From: Amycolatopsis solani
Lineage (GTDB): Bacteria > Actinomycetota > Actinomycetes > Mycobacteriales > Pseudonocardiaceae
DNA: 64,000 bases
Assembly (NCBI RefSeq): GCF_033441515.1
Contig: NZ_JAWQJT010000001.1
Span: forward strand, 2,728,001-2,792,000
Direction of reading: 5' to 3'
Positions 1 through 8,096 of this stretch are shown here, piece after piece. Below the pieces are notes generated by a model. The model searched no databases and was not told the DNA's origin. It worked only from the letters and a program-made list of their open reading frames with translations. A program made the position numbers and the translations under genes. Positions within the stretch are counted from its first letter, which is position 1. The number at the start of each line of letters is the position of its first letter.

Positions 1-77
1 CTCCTAACCGCTCTAGGGAAGGTCGAGCGGACAACGGTAGTGTTCCGGTGTCATCGAGTCTTGGAGGAATCGCCACT

Positions 78-1550
78 ATGCCCCCCGAAAGCGTTGCGAA
101 GCGGCACGAGACCCGCAACGGCATCGAATTCGCCGTCGCCGACCTCGATGCCGCCGAGTTCGGCCGCAAGGAGATCCGCCTCGCCGAGCACGAGATGCCC
201 GGACTGATGGCGCTGCGCCGCGAATACGCGGAGGTCTACCCGCTGCGCGGGGCGCGCGTGTCCGGCTCGCTGCACATGACCGTGCAGACCGCGGTGCTGA
301 TCGAGACGCTGGTGGCGCTGGGTGCGGAGGTCCGCTGGGCCTCCTGCAACATCTTCTCGACGCAGGACCACGCGGCCGCCGCGATCGTCGTCGGCCCGCA
401 CGGCACGCCCGAAGAGCCCAAGGGCGTCCCGGTGTTCGCGTGGAAGGGCGAGTCGCTCGAGGAGTACTGGTGGTGCACCGAGCGCATGCTCACCTGGGAC
501 GGCGAGGGTCCCAACATGATCCTCGACGACGGCGGTGACGCCACGATGCTGGTGCACAAGGGCACCGAGTACGAGAAGTCCGGCGTCGTGCCGACCCCGG
601 ACGAGAACACCTCGGACGAGTTCCGCGTGTTCCTCGAGCTGCTGCGCGCTTCGGTCGCGGCCGACACGGGCAAGTGGACGAAGATCGGCGAAGGCGTCCG
701 CGGCGTCACCGAGGAGACCACGACCGGCGTCCTCCGCCTGTACCAGCTCGCGGCGGCCGGCGAGCTGCTGTTCCCGGCGATCAACGTCAACGACGCGGTG
801 ACGAAGTCGAAGTTCGACAACCGCTACGGCATCCGCCACTCGCTGATCGACGGCATCAACCGCGGCACGGACGTGCTGATCGGCGGCAAGGTCGCGGTGG
901 TGTGTGGTTACGGCGACGTCGGCAAGGGCGCGGCGGAGTCCCTGCGCGGCCAGGGCGCCCGCGTGGTCGTCACCGAGATCGACCCGATCTGCGCGCTGCA
1001 GGCGGCGATGGACGGCTACCAGGTCCGCACGCTGGAGAACGCGCTGCCCGAGGCCGACATCGTCATCACGACGACCGGCAACAAGGACGTCGTGCTGGTC
1101 GAGCACATGGCGAAGATGAAGCACCAGGCGATCCTGGGCAACATCGGCCACTTCGACAACGAGCTCGACATGGCGGGCCTCGCGCGGTACCCGGGCATCC
1201 GGAAGATCAACATCAAGCCGCAGGTCGACGAGTGGATCTTCCCGAACGGCAACACGATCATCGTGCTGTCCGAGGGCCGCCTGCTCAACCTGGGCAACGC
1301 GACGGGGCACCCGTCGTTCGTGATGTCGAACAGCTTCTCCAACCAGGTGATCGCGCAGATCGAGCTGTTCACCAAGCACGAGGAGTACGACAACGAGGTG
1401 TTCCGGCTGCCGAAGAAGCTCGACGAGAAGGTCGCGAAGATCCACCTCGACGCGCTCGGCGGGGAGCTGACGAAGCTGACGAAGGAGCAGGCCGAGTACA
1501 TCGACGTCGACGTCGAGGGCCCGTTCAAGCCGGAGCACTACCGGTACTGA
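78..1550 (+). CDS. ahcY: Adenosylhomocysteinase (SAH hydrolase)
   Basis: Cytosolic NAD-dependent enzyme that reversibly splits S-adenosylhomocysteine into homocysteine and adenosine, closing the methylation cycle. The 490-residue product is typical in length. It shows the substrate-binding segment [10 protein letters not shown], the segment KSKFDNRYG, the Rossmann NAD site [16 protein letters not shown], and the conserved C-terminus [10 protein letters not shown] chose ATG 78 because GGAGGA lies 9 bases upstream; an in-frame GTG at 48 has no ribosome site. A strong hairpin follows the stop. In mycobacteria this gene is next to tmk; here about 3.2 kb of accessory genes separates them. Function is near certain from family identity; only the exact start is inferred. 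Confidence 0.97.
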   Translation: MPPESVAKRHETRNGIEFAVADLDAAEFGRKEIRLAEHEMPGLMALRREYAEVYPLRGARVSGSLHMTVQTAVLIETLVALGAEVRWASCNIFSTQDHAAAAIVVGPHGTPEEPKGVPVFAWKGESLEEYWWCTERMLTWDGEGPNMILDDGGDATMLVHKGTEYEKSGVVPTPDENTSDEFRVFLELLRASVAADTGKWTKIGEGVRGVTEETTTGVLRLYQLAAAGELLFPAINVNDAVTKSKFDNRYGIRHSLIDGINRGTDVLIGGKVAVVCGYGDVGKGAAESLRGQGARVVVTEIDPICALQAAMDGYQVRTLENALPEADIVITTTGNKDVVLVEHMAKMKHQAILGNIGHFDNELDMAGLARYPGIRKINIKPQVDEWIFPNGNTIIVLSEGRLLNLGNATGHPSFVMSNSFSNQVIAQIELFTKHEEYDNEVFRLPKKLDEKVAKIHLDALGGELTKLTKEQAEYIDVDVEGPFKPEHYRY

Positions 1551-1563
1551 GTTTCGCTGGTCA

Positions 1564-1593
1564 GGGCCGCCCCGAAAGTGTTCGGGGCGGCCC
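1564..1593 (+). terminator. Hairpin terminator after ahcY
   Basis: A perfect 13-bp inverted repeat with a 4-base loop (AGTG) begins 14 bases after the ahcY stop. No long T run follows, which is usual for actinobacterial terminators. Confidence 0.85.
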
Positions 1594-1629
1594 CTCCGTT
1601 TCACCCTCGGGACAGTCGAAAAACCAGAT

Positions 1630-1797
1630 GTGAACGATGAGGTTGTCGAACGGCGAAACCGACTGATCGCGGAAGGTAGGTTGCTCACCTACGAACCGGA
1701 GGGTCCGCTGCTGAGTCTCGACGAACTCGAAGAGCTGTCCCGCGGCTGGGGCACCGCGGTCAGTGAGGCGCTGGACTGGAGCCGAGGTGAATGGTGA
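1630..1797 (+). CDS. Small hypothetical protein, 55 aa, overlapping the next gene
   Basis: I do not recognise this product. It is an acidic, charged peptide (MNDEVVERRNRLIAEG then a segment rich in L, E and S, ending ALDWSRGEW) with no membrane segment. The reading frame starts at GTG 1630 and stops at TGA 1795-1797, overlapping the start of the downstream glyoxalase-fold gene (ATG 1791), which suggests translational coupling. The ribosome site before GTG 1630 is weak. Codons are GC-rich at the third position like neighbouring genes. It could be a small partner or regulatory peptide for the VOC protein. It might also be an untranslated overlap. Confidence 0.6.
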   Translation: MNDEVVERRNRLIAEGRLLTYEPEGPLLSLDELEELSRGWGTAVSEALDWSRGEW

Positions 1798-2141
1798 GCG
1801 TCGAACTCTTCGCCGGGATCGCCGTCCGCGACTACCTCGCCGCGCTGGCCTGGTACGAACGGCTCTTCGGCTCCCCGCCGACCTACGTCGTCAGCGACAC
1901 CGAAGCCCTCTGGGAAGTCACCCCGCACGGCTCCGTCGTCGTCGAACTGCGGCCCGAGCGGGCCGGTCGCGCCTTCCACACCCTCTTCGTCGGCGACCTT
2001 GACGAGCGGATCGCCGCCATTTCCGCGCGCGGGATCGAACCCGCTGACCGGGAAACCTACGAGAACGGGGTGCGCAAGATCATCTACCGCGACCCCGAAG
2101 GGAACGAGCTCGGCATCGGCGGCGGACCCGGGGAAAGCTAA
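1791..2141 (+). CDS. VOC (glyoxalase/bleomycin-resistance fold) protein
   Basis: A 116-residue single-domain protein of the vicinal oxygen chelate superfamily, which includes metal-dependent lyases, dioxygenases and drug-binding proteins. The paired beta-alpha-beta-beta-beta layout is visible: an N-terminal strand ELFAGIAVRD, then AWYERLFG, and a second half ending in the typical YRDPEGNELGIGG motif. The substrate cannot be told from sequence. It overlaps the small 55-codon ORF upstream and its stop overlaps by 4 bases the stop of the convergent HTH regulator. An alternative start is GTG 1794. Confidence 0.85.
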   Translation: MVSVELFAGIAVRDYLAALAWYERLFGSPPTYVVSDTEALWEVTPHGSVVVELRPERAGRAFHTLFVGDLDERIAAISARGIEPADRETYENGVRKIIYRDPEGNELGIGGGPGES

Positions 2142-3136
2142 TTCCACTCCACCGCGACGCCGGCCAGCCCCGGCCCCGCGTCGTTGAAGAACGCGCTGCT
2201 CACCCCGCCCATGTCGCACGCCAGTTCCTCCGCCACCACCGGCAGGGCGTCGTCGCGGGCGCGGACCTGGCGGGTGCAGCGGGCCGGGAGCGCGTTGCGG
2301 TCGAAGCGGAGCTGGACCAGGTAGCTCGCGCACCGGTCGCGCAGCATCCGGTAGTAGCCCGGTGACGCCGAGCCGGAGTCGTCGCGGACCTCGAAGCAGA
2401 ACACGTGGATGTCGCCCTCGGCGAGCTTGCGGTCGAAGAGCAGCTCCGTCGCCATCGTGTCCGCGTCCGGGTTGCGGCGCATCCGGCCGACGCGGCAGCC
2501 CTCGTCGGTGATCAGCTCGACGTCGTCGATGCGGCAGCCGGGGTCGCCGTTGTACACCGTCAGGTAGCGGTCCGGGCCGTGCCGCCGCGCCCGCGTCACC
2601 AGGCGCGTGCGGAGGCTGACCTGGCGGTGTTCCGCGTCGAACGTGATCGTGTCGTGCACCGACAGCAGCTCGAGGTCGGCGTTGTAGTGGTTCGACGACG
2701 GGTACGCGCCGAGCTCGGCCAGCAGGTCCTCGACGATCGACCCCATGTCGCCGGAGCGCAGGTCGTGGAACGACGCCGCCGGCTGGTGGCCGCGGCGGAC
2801 CAGTCGCGGGCCGATCAGCACCACGAGGGCGTCCGCCGGCAGCTGGAGGACCGATTCCAGGGCCCGGACCGCGGGGAGCGCTTTCGGCACCTCGGGCTGG
2901 CGGAGCCCGCGTTGCCAGTAGCTCAGCGTGGACTGTCCGATTTGGACGCCGCGCAACGCCAGGTGCGCGCGCAGCCGGGCGAGCGACAGGCCGCGGTAGG
3001 CGATCGCCAGTCTGAGCGCGTGGTGGAACTCACCGGTGCGGAGTGCCTCGGTCAGCTCTTTCGGCAGTTCGGCGACCGATGCCCGGGTCGTGCGGGCGCC
3101 ATCGATGATCAGTGGGAGGTTCCCGTCTTGTGCCAC
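2138..3136 (-). CDS. HTH (XRE-like) transcriptional regulator
   Basis: A cytoplasmic regulator-like protein of about 332 residues. The N-terminal part holds a helix-turn-helix: LARLRAHLALRGVQIGQSTL followed by SYWQRGLRQP, as in XRE proteins where the recognition helix reads SYWQRG. The remaining ~230 residues form an uncharacterised domain with VHDTITFDAEHRQVSLRTR and several Asp/Arg-rich strands; this may sense a ligand. The start is set at GTG 3136 because AAGGGA sits 6 bases upstream. An upstream in-frame GTG at 3181 would add 15 residues. It diverges from the cysteine-protease pair, with an inverted repeat near its start, so control of that pair is plausible but only inferred. Confidence 0.8.
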   Translation of the reverse strand: MAQDGNLPLIIDGARTTRASVAELPKELTEALRTGEFHHALRLAIAYRGLSLARLRAHLALRGVQIGQSTLSYWQRGLRQPEVPKALPAVRALESVLQLPADALVVLIGPRLVRRGHQPAASFHDLRSGDMGSIVEDLLAELGAYPSSNHYNADLELLSVHDTITFDAEHRQVSLRTRLVTRARRHGPDRYLTVYNGDPGCRIDDVELITDEGCRVGRMRRNPDADTMATELLFDRKLAEGDIHVFCFEVRDDSGSASPGYYRMLRDRCASYLVQLRFDRNALPARCTRQVRARDDALPVVAEELACDMGGVSSAFFNDAGPGLAGVAVEWN

Positions 3137-3174
3137 CGCTCGTCCCTTCACCCGACCAGTGTGTGCGCTGGGCG

Positions 3175-3196
3175 TGAACACCGCGGAACGTTCACG
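3175..3196. promoter_or_regulatory. Inverted repeat, candidate operator
   Basis: GTGAAC and GTTCAC are separated by 10 bases, and the 8-base palindrome GAACGTTC overlaps the right arm. It lies in the gap between the HTH regulator and the cysteine protease gene, as expected for an autoregulatory operator. Confidence 0.5.
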
Positions 3197-3383
3197 TTAG
3201 CAGCGTAGAGTGCCGTGGCCGACCCCCGTTCAGGGTGGTTGGCCTCGTTGAGGTGACTGTTCCGCGTTCCGGCCAGGCCCCGGAACGGTCCGTTCCTCCG
3301 GATGGCGTTCTTGCTCCGGGTGACCACGTTGTTCACCGTTGTGACCACCGCTGGTTCGCCCACGTTCGAGCAGGAGGCCGTCC

Positions 3384-3968
3384 GTGCTGGTGAAGTCGAG
3401 CCAGGTTCACGCCGTACTGGCTCTGAGCCTGATGATGTGCCTGGTCGCGCCGGTCACCGCCGGAGCCGCGCCCGGAGTGCCTTCGACCTACCGCAACCAG
3501 ATCGTGATGCAGGCGCAGCAGAAGAACCAGTGGTGCTGGGCGGGCGCGGGCAACACCATCGCCGCCTACCACGGCGCCACCGTCAGCCAGCAGACGTTCT
3601 GCCGGCTCGCACACGGCGAGGCCGGCGAGACCGGCGGGGACTGCGCCAACCGCACTGGCACGCTGGCCGACCCGCAACGCGCCTTCGCGAAGCTCGGGTT
3701 CAGCTCGCCGGGCCGCTACCTCGACCGGCCCCTCACCTACGCGGCGATCCGGACGCAGGCCGCGGCCGGGCGGCCGGTGGAGACCAGGGTCGGCTACCGC
3801 TCGGGCGGCGGGCACTCGCACGTCGTCTACGGCTACGACACCGGCGGCGACTGGGTGTTCTGGGGCGATCCGGGACCCGCCAAGCGCTACAACTGGTCGA
3901 CCTACGGCTTCTACACGCACAACTCGTCTTTCGCCTGGACGCACACGCTCACCGGGATCGCCCGATGA
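3384..3968 (+). CDS. Secreted papain-like cysteine protease
   Basis: A 194-residue exported protein. A signal peptide spans about residues 1-29 (hydrophobic VLALSLMMCLVAPVTAGA, then AAP). The mature part has the papain-like nucleophile motif QWCWAGAGNTIAAY with Cys51, a His motif GGGHSHVVYGYD (His144 or His146), and WGDP with Asp162, matching the papain-like clan (PF12385, MEROPS C70, AvrRpt2-like). No long propeptide is seen. Start GTG 3384 is preceded by AGGAGG at 6-7 bases. The stop overlaps the ATG of the next gene by four bases, so the two are co-translated. The substrate is unknown. The mature enzyme is likely released or acts at the cell surface. Confidence 0.85.
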   Translation: MLVKSSQVHAVLALSLMMCLVAPVTAGAAPGVPSTYRNQIVMQAQQKNQWCWAGAGNTIAAYHGATVSQQTFCRLAHGEAGETGGDCANRTGTLADPQRAFAKLGFSSPGRYLDRPLTYAAIRTQAAAGRPVETRVGYRSGGGHSHVVYGYDTGGDWVFWGDPGPAKRYNWSTYGFYTHNSSFAWTHTLTGIAR

Positions 3969-4720
3969 GCAGGCGAGTGCTGGTGCTCGCCGTGCTGACC
4001 GGCGCGGCGCTGCTGATGACGGCACCGGTGTCAGGCGCGGCCCAGGCCGCCGGCATCAGCAGCGCCGACGCCGTGGCCGCGCACGCGGCGGCCGCGGACC
4101 TCCAGGGCACCGTGGTCCGGTTCTTCGCGCAGGCCCCGGACGCGCGGGGACCCGTCACGGTGCAGATCGCGCCGGACGCCTACCCCGTCTACGAGCTGTC
4201 GCCGGGCTTCGTCACGGGCGAGCCCGGCGCGGCGCCCGGTGACTTCGCTTACTTCGCCGTGCCCGCCAAGGCTTCCGACGGCCGGACCGCGACGCTCTGG
4301 TCGGTGCGCGGCGACGACGGCGCCTGGCAGGTGGGCAACATCGCCTCGGGCGACATCGAGGGCGCCTACGCCCGGCAGCTGCCCGCGGGAGCCCAGCTGC
4401 TGCACGAACCCCAGATCGACGCCTGGTATTCGGTGCGGGACGGCCGCCTCACCCCGCTGGCCGGCGGGACCGCGGTCACCGTCGCCGACTACCAGCGGAC
4501 CGTCGGCGCGCGCTACGCGGACAAGCTGCCCGGCTCGGCCTACGCCCGCGACGGCGAGGCCGGCGGCTACGACGCCACCTCCCAGGTGATGCCCCGCGGC
4601 GACGGCGGCCCGGCGGCGGCCAGCCACGACACGGGCTGGGTGCCGCTGCTGATCCTCGTCGGCGTGCTCGCGGTCAGCGGCGCCGGCTACGTCTTCCACC
4701 TGCGGCGGCACACCGCATAG
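3965..4720 (+). CDS. Exported membrane-anchored protein, partner of the cysteine protease
   Basis: I recognise no named family. The 251-residue product has an N-terminal signal (LVLAVLTGAALLMTAPVSGA), an extracytoplasmic region of about 190 residues rich in Ala/Gly/Asp, and one C-terminal membrane helix (VPLLILVGVLAVSGAGYVF) followed by the positive tail HLRRHTA, giving a type I topology. Its ATG overlaps the stop of the protease gene. That strongly suggests they work together, for example as a surface anchor, inhibitor or substrate, but which one is not shown by sequence. A terminator hairpin follows immediately. Confidence 0.75.
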   Translation: MSRRVLVLAVLTGAALLMTAPVSGAAQAAGISSADAVAAHAAAADLQGTVVRFFAQAPDARGPVTVQIAPDAYPVYELSPGFVTGEPGAAPGDFAYFAVPAKASDGRTATLWSVRGDDGAWQVGNIASGDIEGAYARQLPAGAQLLHEPQIDAWYSVRDGRLTPLAGGTAVTVADYQRTVGARYADKLPGSAYARDGEAGGYDATSQVMPRGDGGPAAASHDTGWVPLLILVGVLAVSGAGYVFHLRRHTA

Positions 4721-4724
4721 ACGA

Positions 4725-4768
4725 ACCGGCGGGCTCGGCGTCGATCCCCTTCCACCGAGCCCGCCGGT
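4725..4768 (+). terminator. Hairpin terminator after the protease pair
   Basis: A perfect 14-bp inverted repeat (ACCGGCGGGCTCGG and its complement) with a 16-base loop begins 5 bases after the stop and ends 25 bases before tmk. Confidence 0.75.
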
Positions 4769-4792
4769 CCACCACCGTTACTGTGACTCCTC

Positions 4793-5437
4793 GTGGGTCG
4801 ATTGGTGGTCATCGAAGGGCTCGACGGCGCGGGCAAGCGCACGCTGGCCGACGGGCTGACGGCGGCGCTGGGCGCGAAGGGCGCGAGCGTCGCTTCGCTG
4901 GCGTTCCCCTGCTACGGCAAGAGCGTGCACGCCGACCTCGTGAAGGAGGCGCTGCACCGCGGGCACGGCGACCTCGCCGACTCGGTGTACGGCATGGCAG
5001 TGCTCTATGCGCTGGACCGCAGCGGCGCCGCGGACGACATCCGCGCGCTGCGGGAAACCCACGACGTCGTGCTGCTCGACCGGTACGTCGCTTCCAACGC
5101 CGCGTACGCCGCCGCGCGGCTGCGCCAGGACGCGGCCGGCGACGTCGTGAAGTGGGTGTACGAGCTGGAAGTCGACCGCTTCGGGCTGCCCCGCCCGGAC
5201 GCGCACCTGCTGCTGCGCGTGGCACCCGCGGTGGCGGCCGAGCGCGCCGAACGCCGTGCGGTGACCGAAACCGGCCGCGAGCGCGACGCTTTCGAAACCG
5301 ACGACGGCCTGCAGCGGCGGTGCGCGGCGGTGTACGACGAGCTGGCCGCGTCCGGCTGGCTCGCGCCCTGGCACGTCCTGGACGGCGTCGCGGGCGTAGA
5401 CCACGAAGCACTCGCGACGGCGTTGCTAGGGCAGTAG
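4793..5437 (+). CDS. tmk: Thymidylate kinase
   Basis: Phosphorylates dTMP to dTDP with ATP, an essential step of DNA precursor synthesis. The 214-residue product carries the P-loop [10 protein letters not shown], in the same form as the M. tuberculosis enzyme, the DR motif LDRYVASN at about residues 99-106, and a lid segment [13 protein letters not shown]. Start GTG 4793 fits the family N-terminus [11 protein letters not shown]; the ribosome site is weak. It lies between ahcY and mtrA as in mycobacteria, but with insertions on both sides. Its last 12 bases overlap the tail of the convergent flavoenzyme gene. Confidence 0.95.
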   Translation: MGRLVVIEGLDGAGKRTLADGLTAALGAKGASVASLAFPCYGKSVHADLVKEALHRGHGDLADSVYGMAVLYALDRSGAADDIRALRETHDVVLLDRYVASNAAYAAARLRQDAAGDVVKWVYELEVDRFGLPRPDAHLLLRVAPAVAAERAERRAVTETGRERDAFETDDGLQRRCAAVYDELAASGWLAPWHVLDGVAGVDHEALATALLGQ

Positions 5438-6556
5438 CCGGGCCGGGTCGAACCGCTCGATCGGGTGCGCGGTGGCGCCGTCGACGACCAGGTCCGCGAG
5501 GACCTCGCCGACCACCGGCGCGAACTTGAAGCCGTGGCCCGAAAAACCGCAGGCGAGCACCACCCGCTCTTCGTCCGGGTGCGGGGCCAGCACGAAGCTT
5601 TCGTCGGCGGTGTCGGTGTACATGCACGTGGCCGCGCGGAGGAACGCGCCGGGCAGCGTCGGCAGATGGCGCTTCACAGCCGTCGCGATCCGGTGGATCT
5701 CGTCGCCGTTCACCTCGCGCTCGATGCCCTCGGGCGTGCAGACGCCGCCACCGCTGTGGAACGCCACCTTGACGCCGTCCGCGGGCGCGTTGTGCGCCGG
5801 GAAGCCGTAGAACGTGTAGCCGTCGCCCTCCCAGATGTAGACGGGGTGCCGCTGGAACGGCGCGACCCCGCCCGACGGCGCGAACCAGTACTGCACCTGC
5901 CGCCGCACGGTGAAGGCGACGCCGAAGTCGCGCAGCAGCTCACCGGCCCACGCGCCGGGGCACAGCACCAGCCGGTCCGCCGTGTAGTAGTTGTGCGACG
6001 TCCCGACCCGTACCCCGCCGGCCATGGTGCGCCAGGTGAAGACCTTCTCCTCGTGGTGCAGTTCCGCGCCGCTGCGCGCGGCGAGCTGCAGGTGCGCGGC
6101 GACGCTGCCCTCGGGTGACACGAGCCCGGCGCCCGGTTCGTGCAGCGCGACTTCGTCCGGAGACGGCGCCATGGTCGGGAACCGCCGCCGGATCTCGCGC
6201 GCGTCCAGGAGTTCGTGCGGGATGCCGAACGCCGCCGCCGACGCCAGGCTGCCGGTGATCGTCCGCGAATCGGCCGTGCCGACCATGACCCCGCCGCAGC
6301 GGGTGAACAGCCGACGGCCGCTGTCGCGCTCGAGCCCGGCCCAGAGTTCGTGCGCCCGCAGCAGGAGCGGCACGTACTCGGGGCCTTCGAGGTACGCCTG
6401 GCGCGTGATCCGCGAACCGCCGTGGCTCGACCCGCGGTTGTGCACCGGCGCGAACTGGTCGATGCCGAGCACCCGCTGCCCGCGCTGCGCGAGCCGGTAC
6501 GCGGCGGCACTGCCCATGCCGCCGAGCCCGACGACGATCACGTCGTAGTGCGTCAT
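5426..6556 (-). CDS. solA: Sarcosine oxidase / N-methyl-tryptophan oxidase family flavoenzyme
   Basis: A 376-residue FAD oxidase of the monomeric sarcosine oxidase family, which removes N-methyl groups from amino acids, giving formaldehyde and H2O2. The N-terminal dinucleotide site is [20 protein letters not shown], followed by the family signature [12 protein letters not shown]. The C-terminal motif [12 protein letters not shown] supplies the cysteine that binds FAD covalently in the family. ATG 6556 is preceded by GGAAGGG. An upstream ATG at 6589 would add 11 residues. The exact substrate (sarcosine, N-methyltryptophan or other) cannot be fixed, so the symbol is approximate. The IclR gene nearby could be its regulator, but this is inference. 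Confidence 0.87.
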   Translation of the reverse strand: MTHYDVIVVGLGGMGSAAAYRLAQRGQRVLGIDQFAPVHNRGSSHGGSRITRQAYLEGPEYVPLLLRAHELWAGLERDSGRRLFTRCGGVMVGTADSRTITGSLASAAAFGIPHELLDAREIRRRFPTMAPSPDEVALHEPGAGLVSPEGSVAAHLQLAARSGAELHHEEKVFTWRTMAGGVRVGTSHNYYTADRLVLCPGAWAGELLRDFGVAFTVRRQVQYWFAPSGGVAPFQRHPVYIWEGDGYTFYGFPAHNAPADGVKVAFHSGGGVCTPEGIEREVNGDEIHRIATAVKRHLPTLPGAFLRAATCMYTDTADESFVLAPHPDEERVVLACGFSGHGFKFAPVVGEVLADLVVDGATAHPIERFDPARLLP

Positions 6557-6613
6557 GGCACCCTTCCGAAGTTGCGTCTTCAGCAACAACGTGCGTGGTG
6601 CGCGACGCGCTTG

Positions 6614-7063
6614 TCAAGCGCGGGCGAACTCCATGACCCAGTTGGGCTCCCACGTCCGCCCGCCGTCCGCCGAGAACTCCTGCTCCCACCGCGGCGAAGA
6701 CGTGGTCGTGTCGGTCCAGGCGTAGTGCACCTTGATAAGCGTGCCTTCGTGGGTGTCGTCGCCGTAGAAGTCGCCGCGGCCGCCGGTGAACGCGCCCACG
6801 ACCGGCGGCTGCAGCAAGCCGTCCCGGCTGTTGGCCCAGTACAGCGACCACTCCTCGCGCTCGACGTCGAAGAGCCGGAGGGTGCAGCCGCGGAAACCGA
6901 GGGTAGGGAAGGCGATCTCGTCCATGTTGCCGCCGCCTTCGAAGAGGGAGCAGCAGGTCGTCGTGCCGGGGAACTCGGTCCAGTCGTCGCTGCCGGCGAG
7001 CGGCTTGGTCAGCCGCCGGTTCGTGACGGTCCAGGAGCCGAGGAGGAAGTCGAAGTCGTTCAT
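6614..7063 (-). CDS. DUF1579-like small protein
   Basis: A 149-residue cytoplasmic protein starting MNDFDFLLGSWTVTNRRL. The DFLLGSW opening and the later FPTLGFRGCTLRLFD and YWANSRDG segments resemble the DUF1579-type beta-barrel proteins of unknown function. No signal peptide or catalytic motif is visible. It is divergent from the WYL regulator, with a perfect palindrome placed 21 bases from each start codon, so it is very likely a direct target of that regulator. The reaction or ligand is unknown. Confidence 0.75.
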   Translation of the reverse strand: MNDFDFLLGSWTVTNRRLTKPLAGSDDWTEFPGTTTCCSLFEGGGNMDEIAFPTLGFRGCTLRLFDVEREEWSLYWANSRDGLLQPPVVGAFTGGRGDFYGDDTHEGTLIKVHYAWTDTTTSSPRWEQEFSADGGRTWEPNWVMEFARA

Positions 7064-7084
7064 GGGAGTGATCTTGCGGCCCCA

Positions 7085-7107
7085 CCACTGACACCTTTTG
7101 TCAGTGG
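7085..7107. promoter_or_regulatory. Perfect palindromic operator between divergent genes
   Basis: CCACTGACA, a 5-base spacer CCTTT, and TGTCAGTGG form a perfect 9-bp inverted repeat. It is equidistant (about 20 bases) from the start codons of the DUF1579-like gene and the WYL regulator, the expected place for an autoregulatory operator of the latter. Confidence 0.8.
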
Positions 7108-7127
7108 TCGCTGGCAGACTCCGCCGG

Positions 7128-8096
7128 GTGCGCGCGAGCCGGCTGGTGTCCCTGGTGTTGCTGCTGCAGAACCGCGGGCGGCTGAGCGCCGCGCGGCTGG
7201 CGGCGGAGCTTGGCGTGACGGCGCGGACCGTCTACCGCGACGTGGAAGCGCTCGCCGCGGCGGGCGTCCCGATCTACGCCGAGGGCGGTCCGAACGGCGG
7301 CTACCAGCTGATGGACGGCTACCGGACCCGGCTGACCGGCCTGACCGAAGGCGAAGCGGGTTCGCTGTTCCTCACCGGCTTGCCGCAGCCGGCCGCCGAA
7401 CTGGGCCTGGGCGCGCAGGTGGCCGCCGCCGAGCTGAAGCTGATGGCCGCGTTGCCGACGCCGTACCGGGACGCGTCGCGGCGCATCCGGCAGCGCTTCC
7501 ACCTGGACGCGCCCGGCTGGTACCGCGAGACCGATCCCGTGCCGCGGCTGCTCGCCGCCGCGGAAGCGCTGTGGCAGGACCGGGTCGTCGAGGTCCGGTA
7601 CCGTCGCTGGTCGCCGTCGCCCGGGGTCGTCACGCGGCGGCTGCACCCGCTCGGCCTCGTCCTGAAGGCCGGCGTCTGGTACCTCGTCGCCGGGCCGGAG
7701 CCGCGGACCTACCGCGTCTCGAACATCGAAGACCTGCGGACGCTCGACGAGCGGGTCACCCGGCCCGCCGGGTTCGAGCTCGCGGACTTCTGGCGCGCGC
7801 ACGTCGAACGCTACGAGGAAAGCGAAATCGACGAGACTGCCGTCGTCCGGCTGACGCCCGCCGGGATCGCGGCCCTGCCGGACATCCTCGGCCCGAAAGC
7901 CGCCCGGCTCGTCTCCGGAACCCTCGAACCCGAGGACGCCGAGGGGTGGCGACGCGCCCGCGTGCCACTGGAAAGCGTGTCCCACGCCGCTGCCGGGCTG
8001 CTGCGGCTCGGCGCGGACGCGCAGGTGCTGTCGCCCCCGGAACTGGTGGCGCACATGGGAAAGACCGTCGCGGCGATGGCCCGGCTGTACGCCTAG
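7128..8096 (+). CDS. WYL-domain (YafY/DeoR-type) transcriptional regulator
   Basis: A 322-residue regulator with an N-terminal winged helix-turn-helix (RLVSLVLLLQNRGRLSAARL, then LGVTARTVYRDVEALAAAGV) and a WYL ligand-binding domain. The WYL signature shows as GVWYLVAGPE, with VVEVRYRRW before it. GTG 7128 gives the normal family N-terminus; GTG 7098 would start inside the operator and is rejected. It is divergent from the DUF1579-like gene and shares a palindromic operator with it. Its stop overlaps the stop of the convergent IclR gene by four bases. Such regulators often control the adjacent small protein gene in response to a small ligand. Confidence 0.9.
   Translation: MRASRLVSLVLLLQNRGRLSAARLAAELGVTARTVYRDVEALAAAGVPIYAEGGPNGGYQLMDGYRTRLTGLTEGEAGSLFLTGLPQPAAELGLGAQVAAAELKLMAALPTPYRDASRRIRQRFHLDAPGWYRETDPVPRLLAAAEALWQDRVVEVRYRRWSPSPGVVTRRLHPLGLVLKAGVWYLVAGPEPRTYRVSNIEDLRTLDERVTRPAGFELADFWRAHVERYEESEIDETAVVRLTPAGIAALPDILGPKAARLVSGTLEPEDAEGWRRARVPLESVSHAAAGLLRLGADAQVLSPPELVAHMGKTVAAMARLYA

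Noticed and set aside
1..77. Possible SAH riboswitch before ahcY
   Set aside because: Only 77 bases are visible upstream and I see no convincing pairing of the known SAH aptamer. It could also lie outside the window.
51..1688. Long antisense open frame (545 codons) opposite ahcY
   Set aside because: It is a by-product of high third-position GC in ahcY. Its product is a repetitive Arg/Val/Asp/His chain with no family features.
7098..7127. GTG 7098 as the start of the WYL regulator
   Set aside because: It lies inside the operator palindrome. The family N-terminus begins at GTG 7128.
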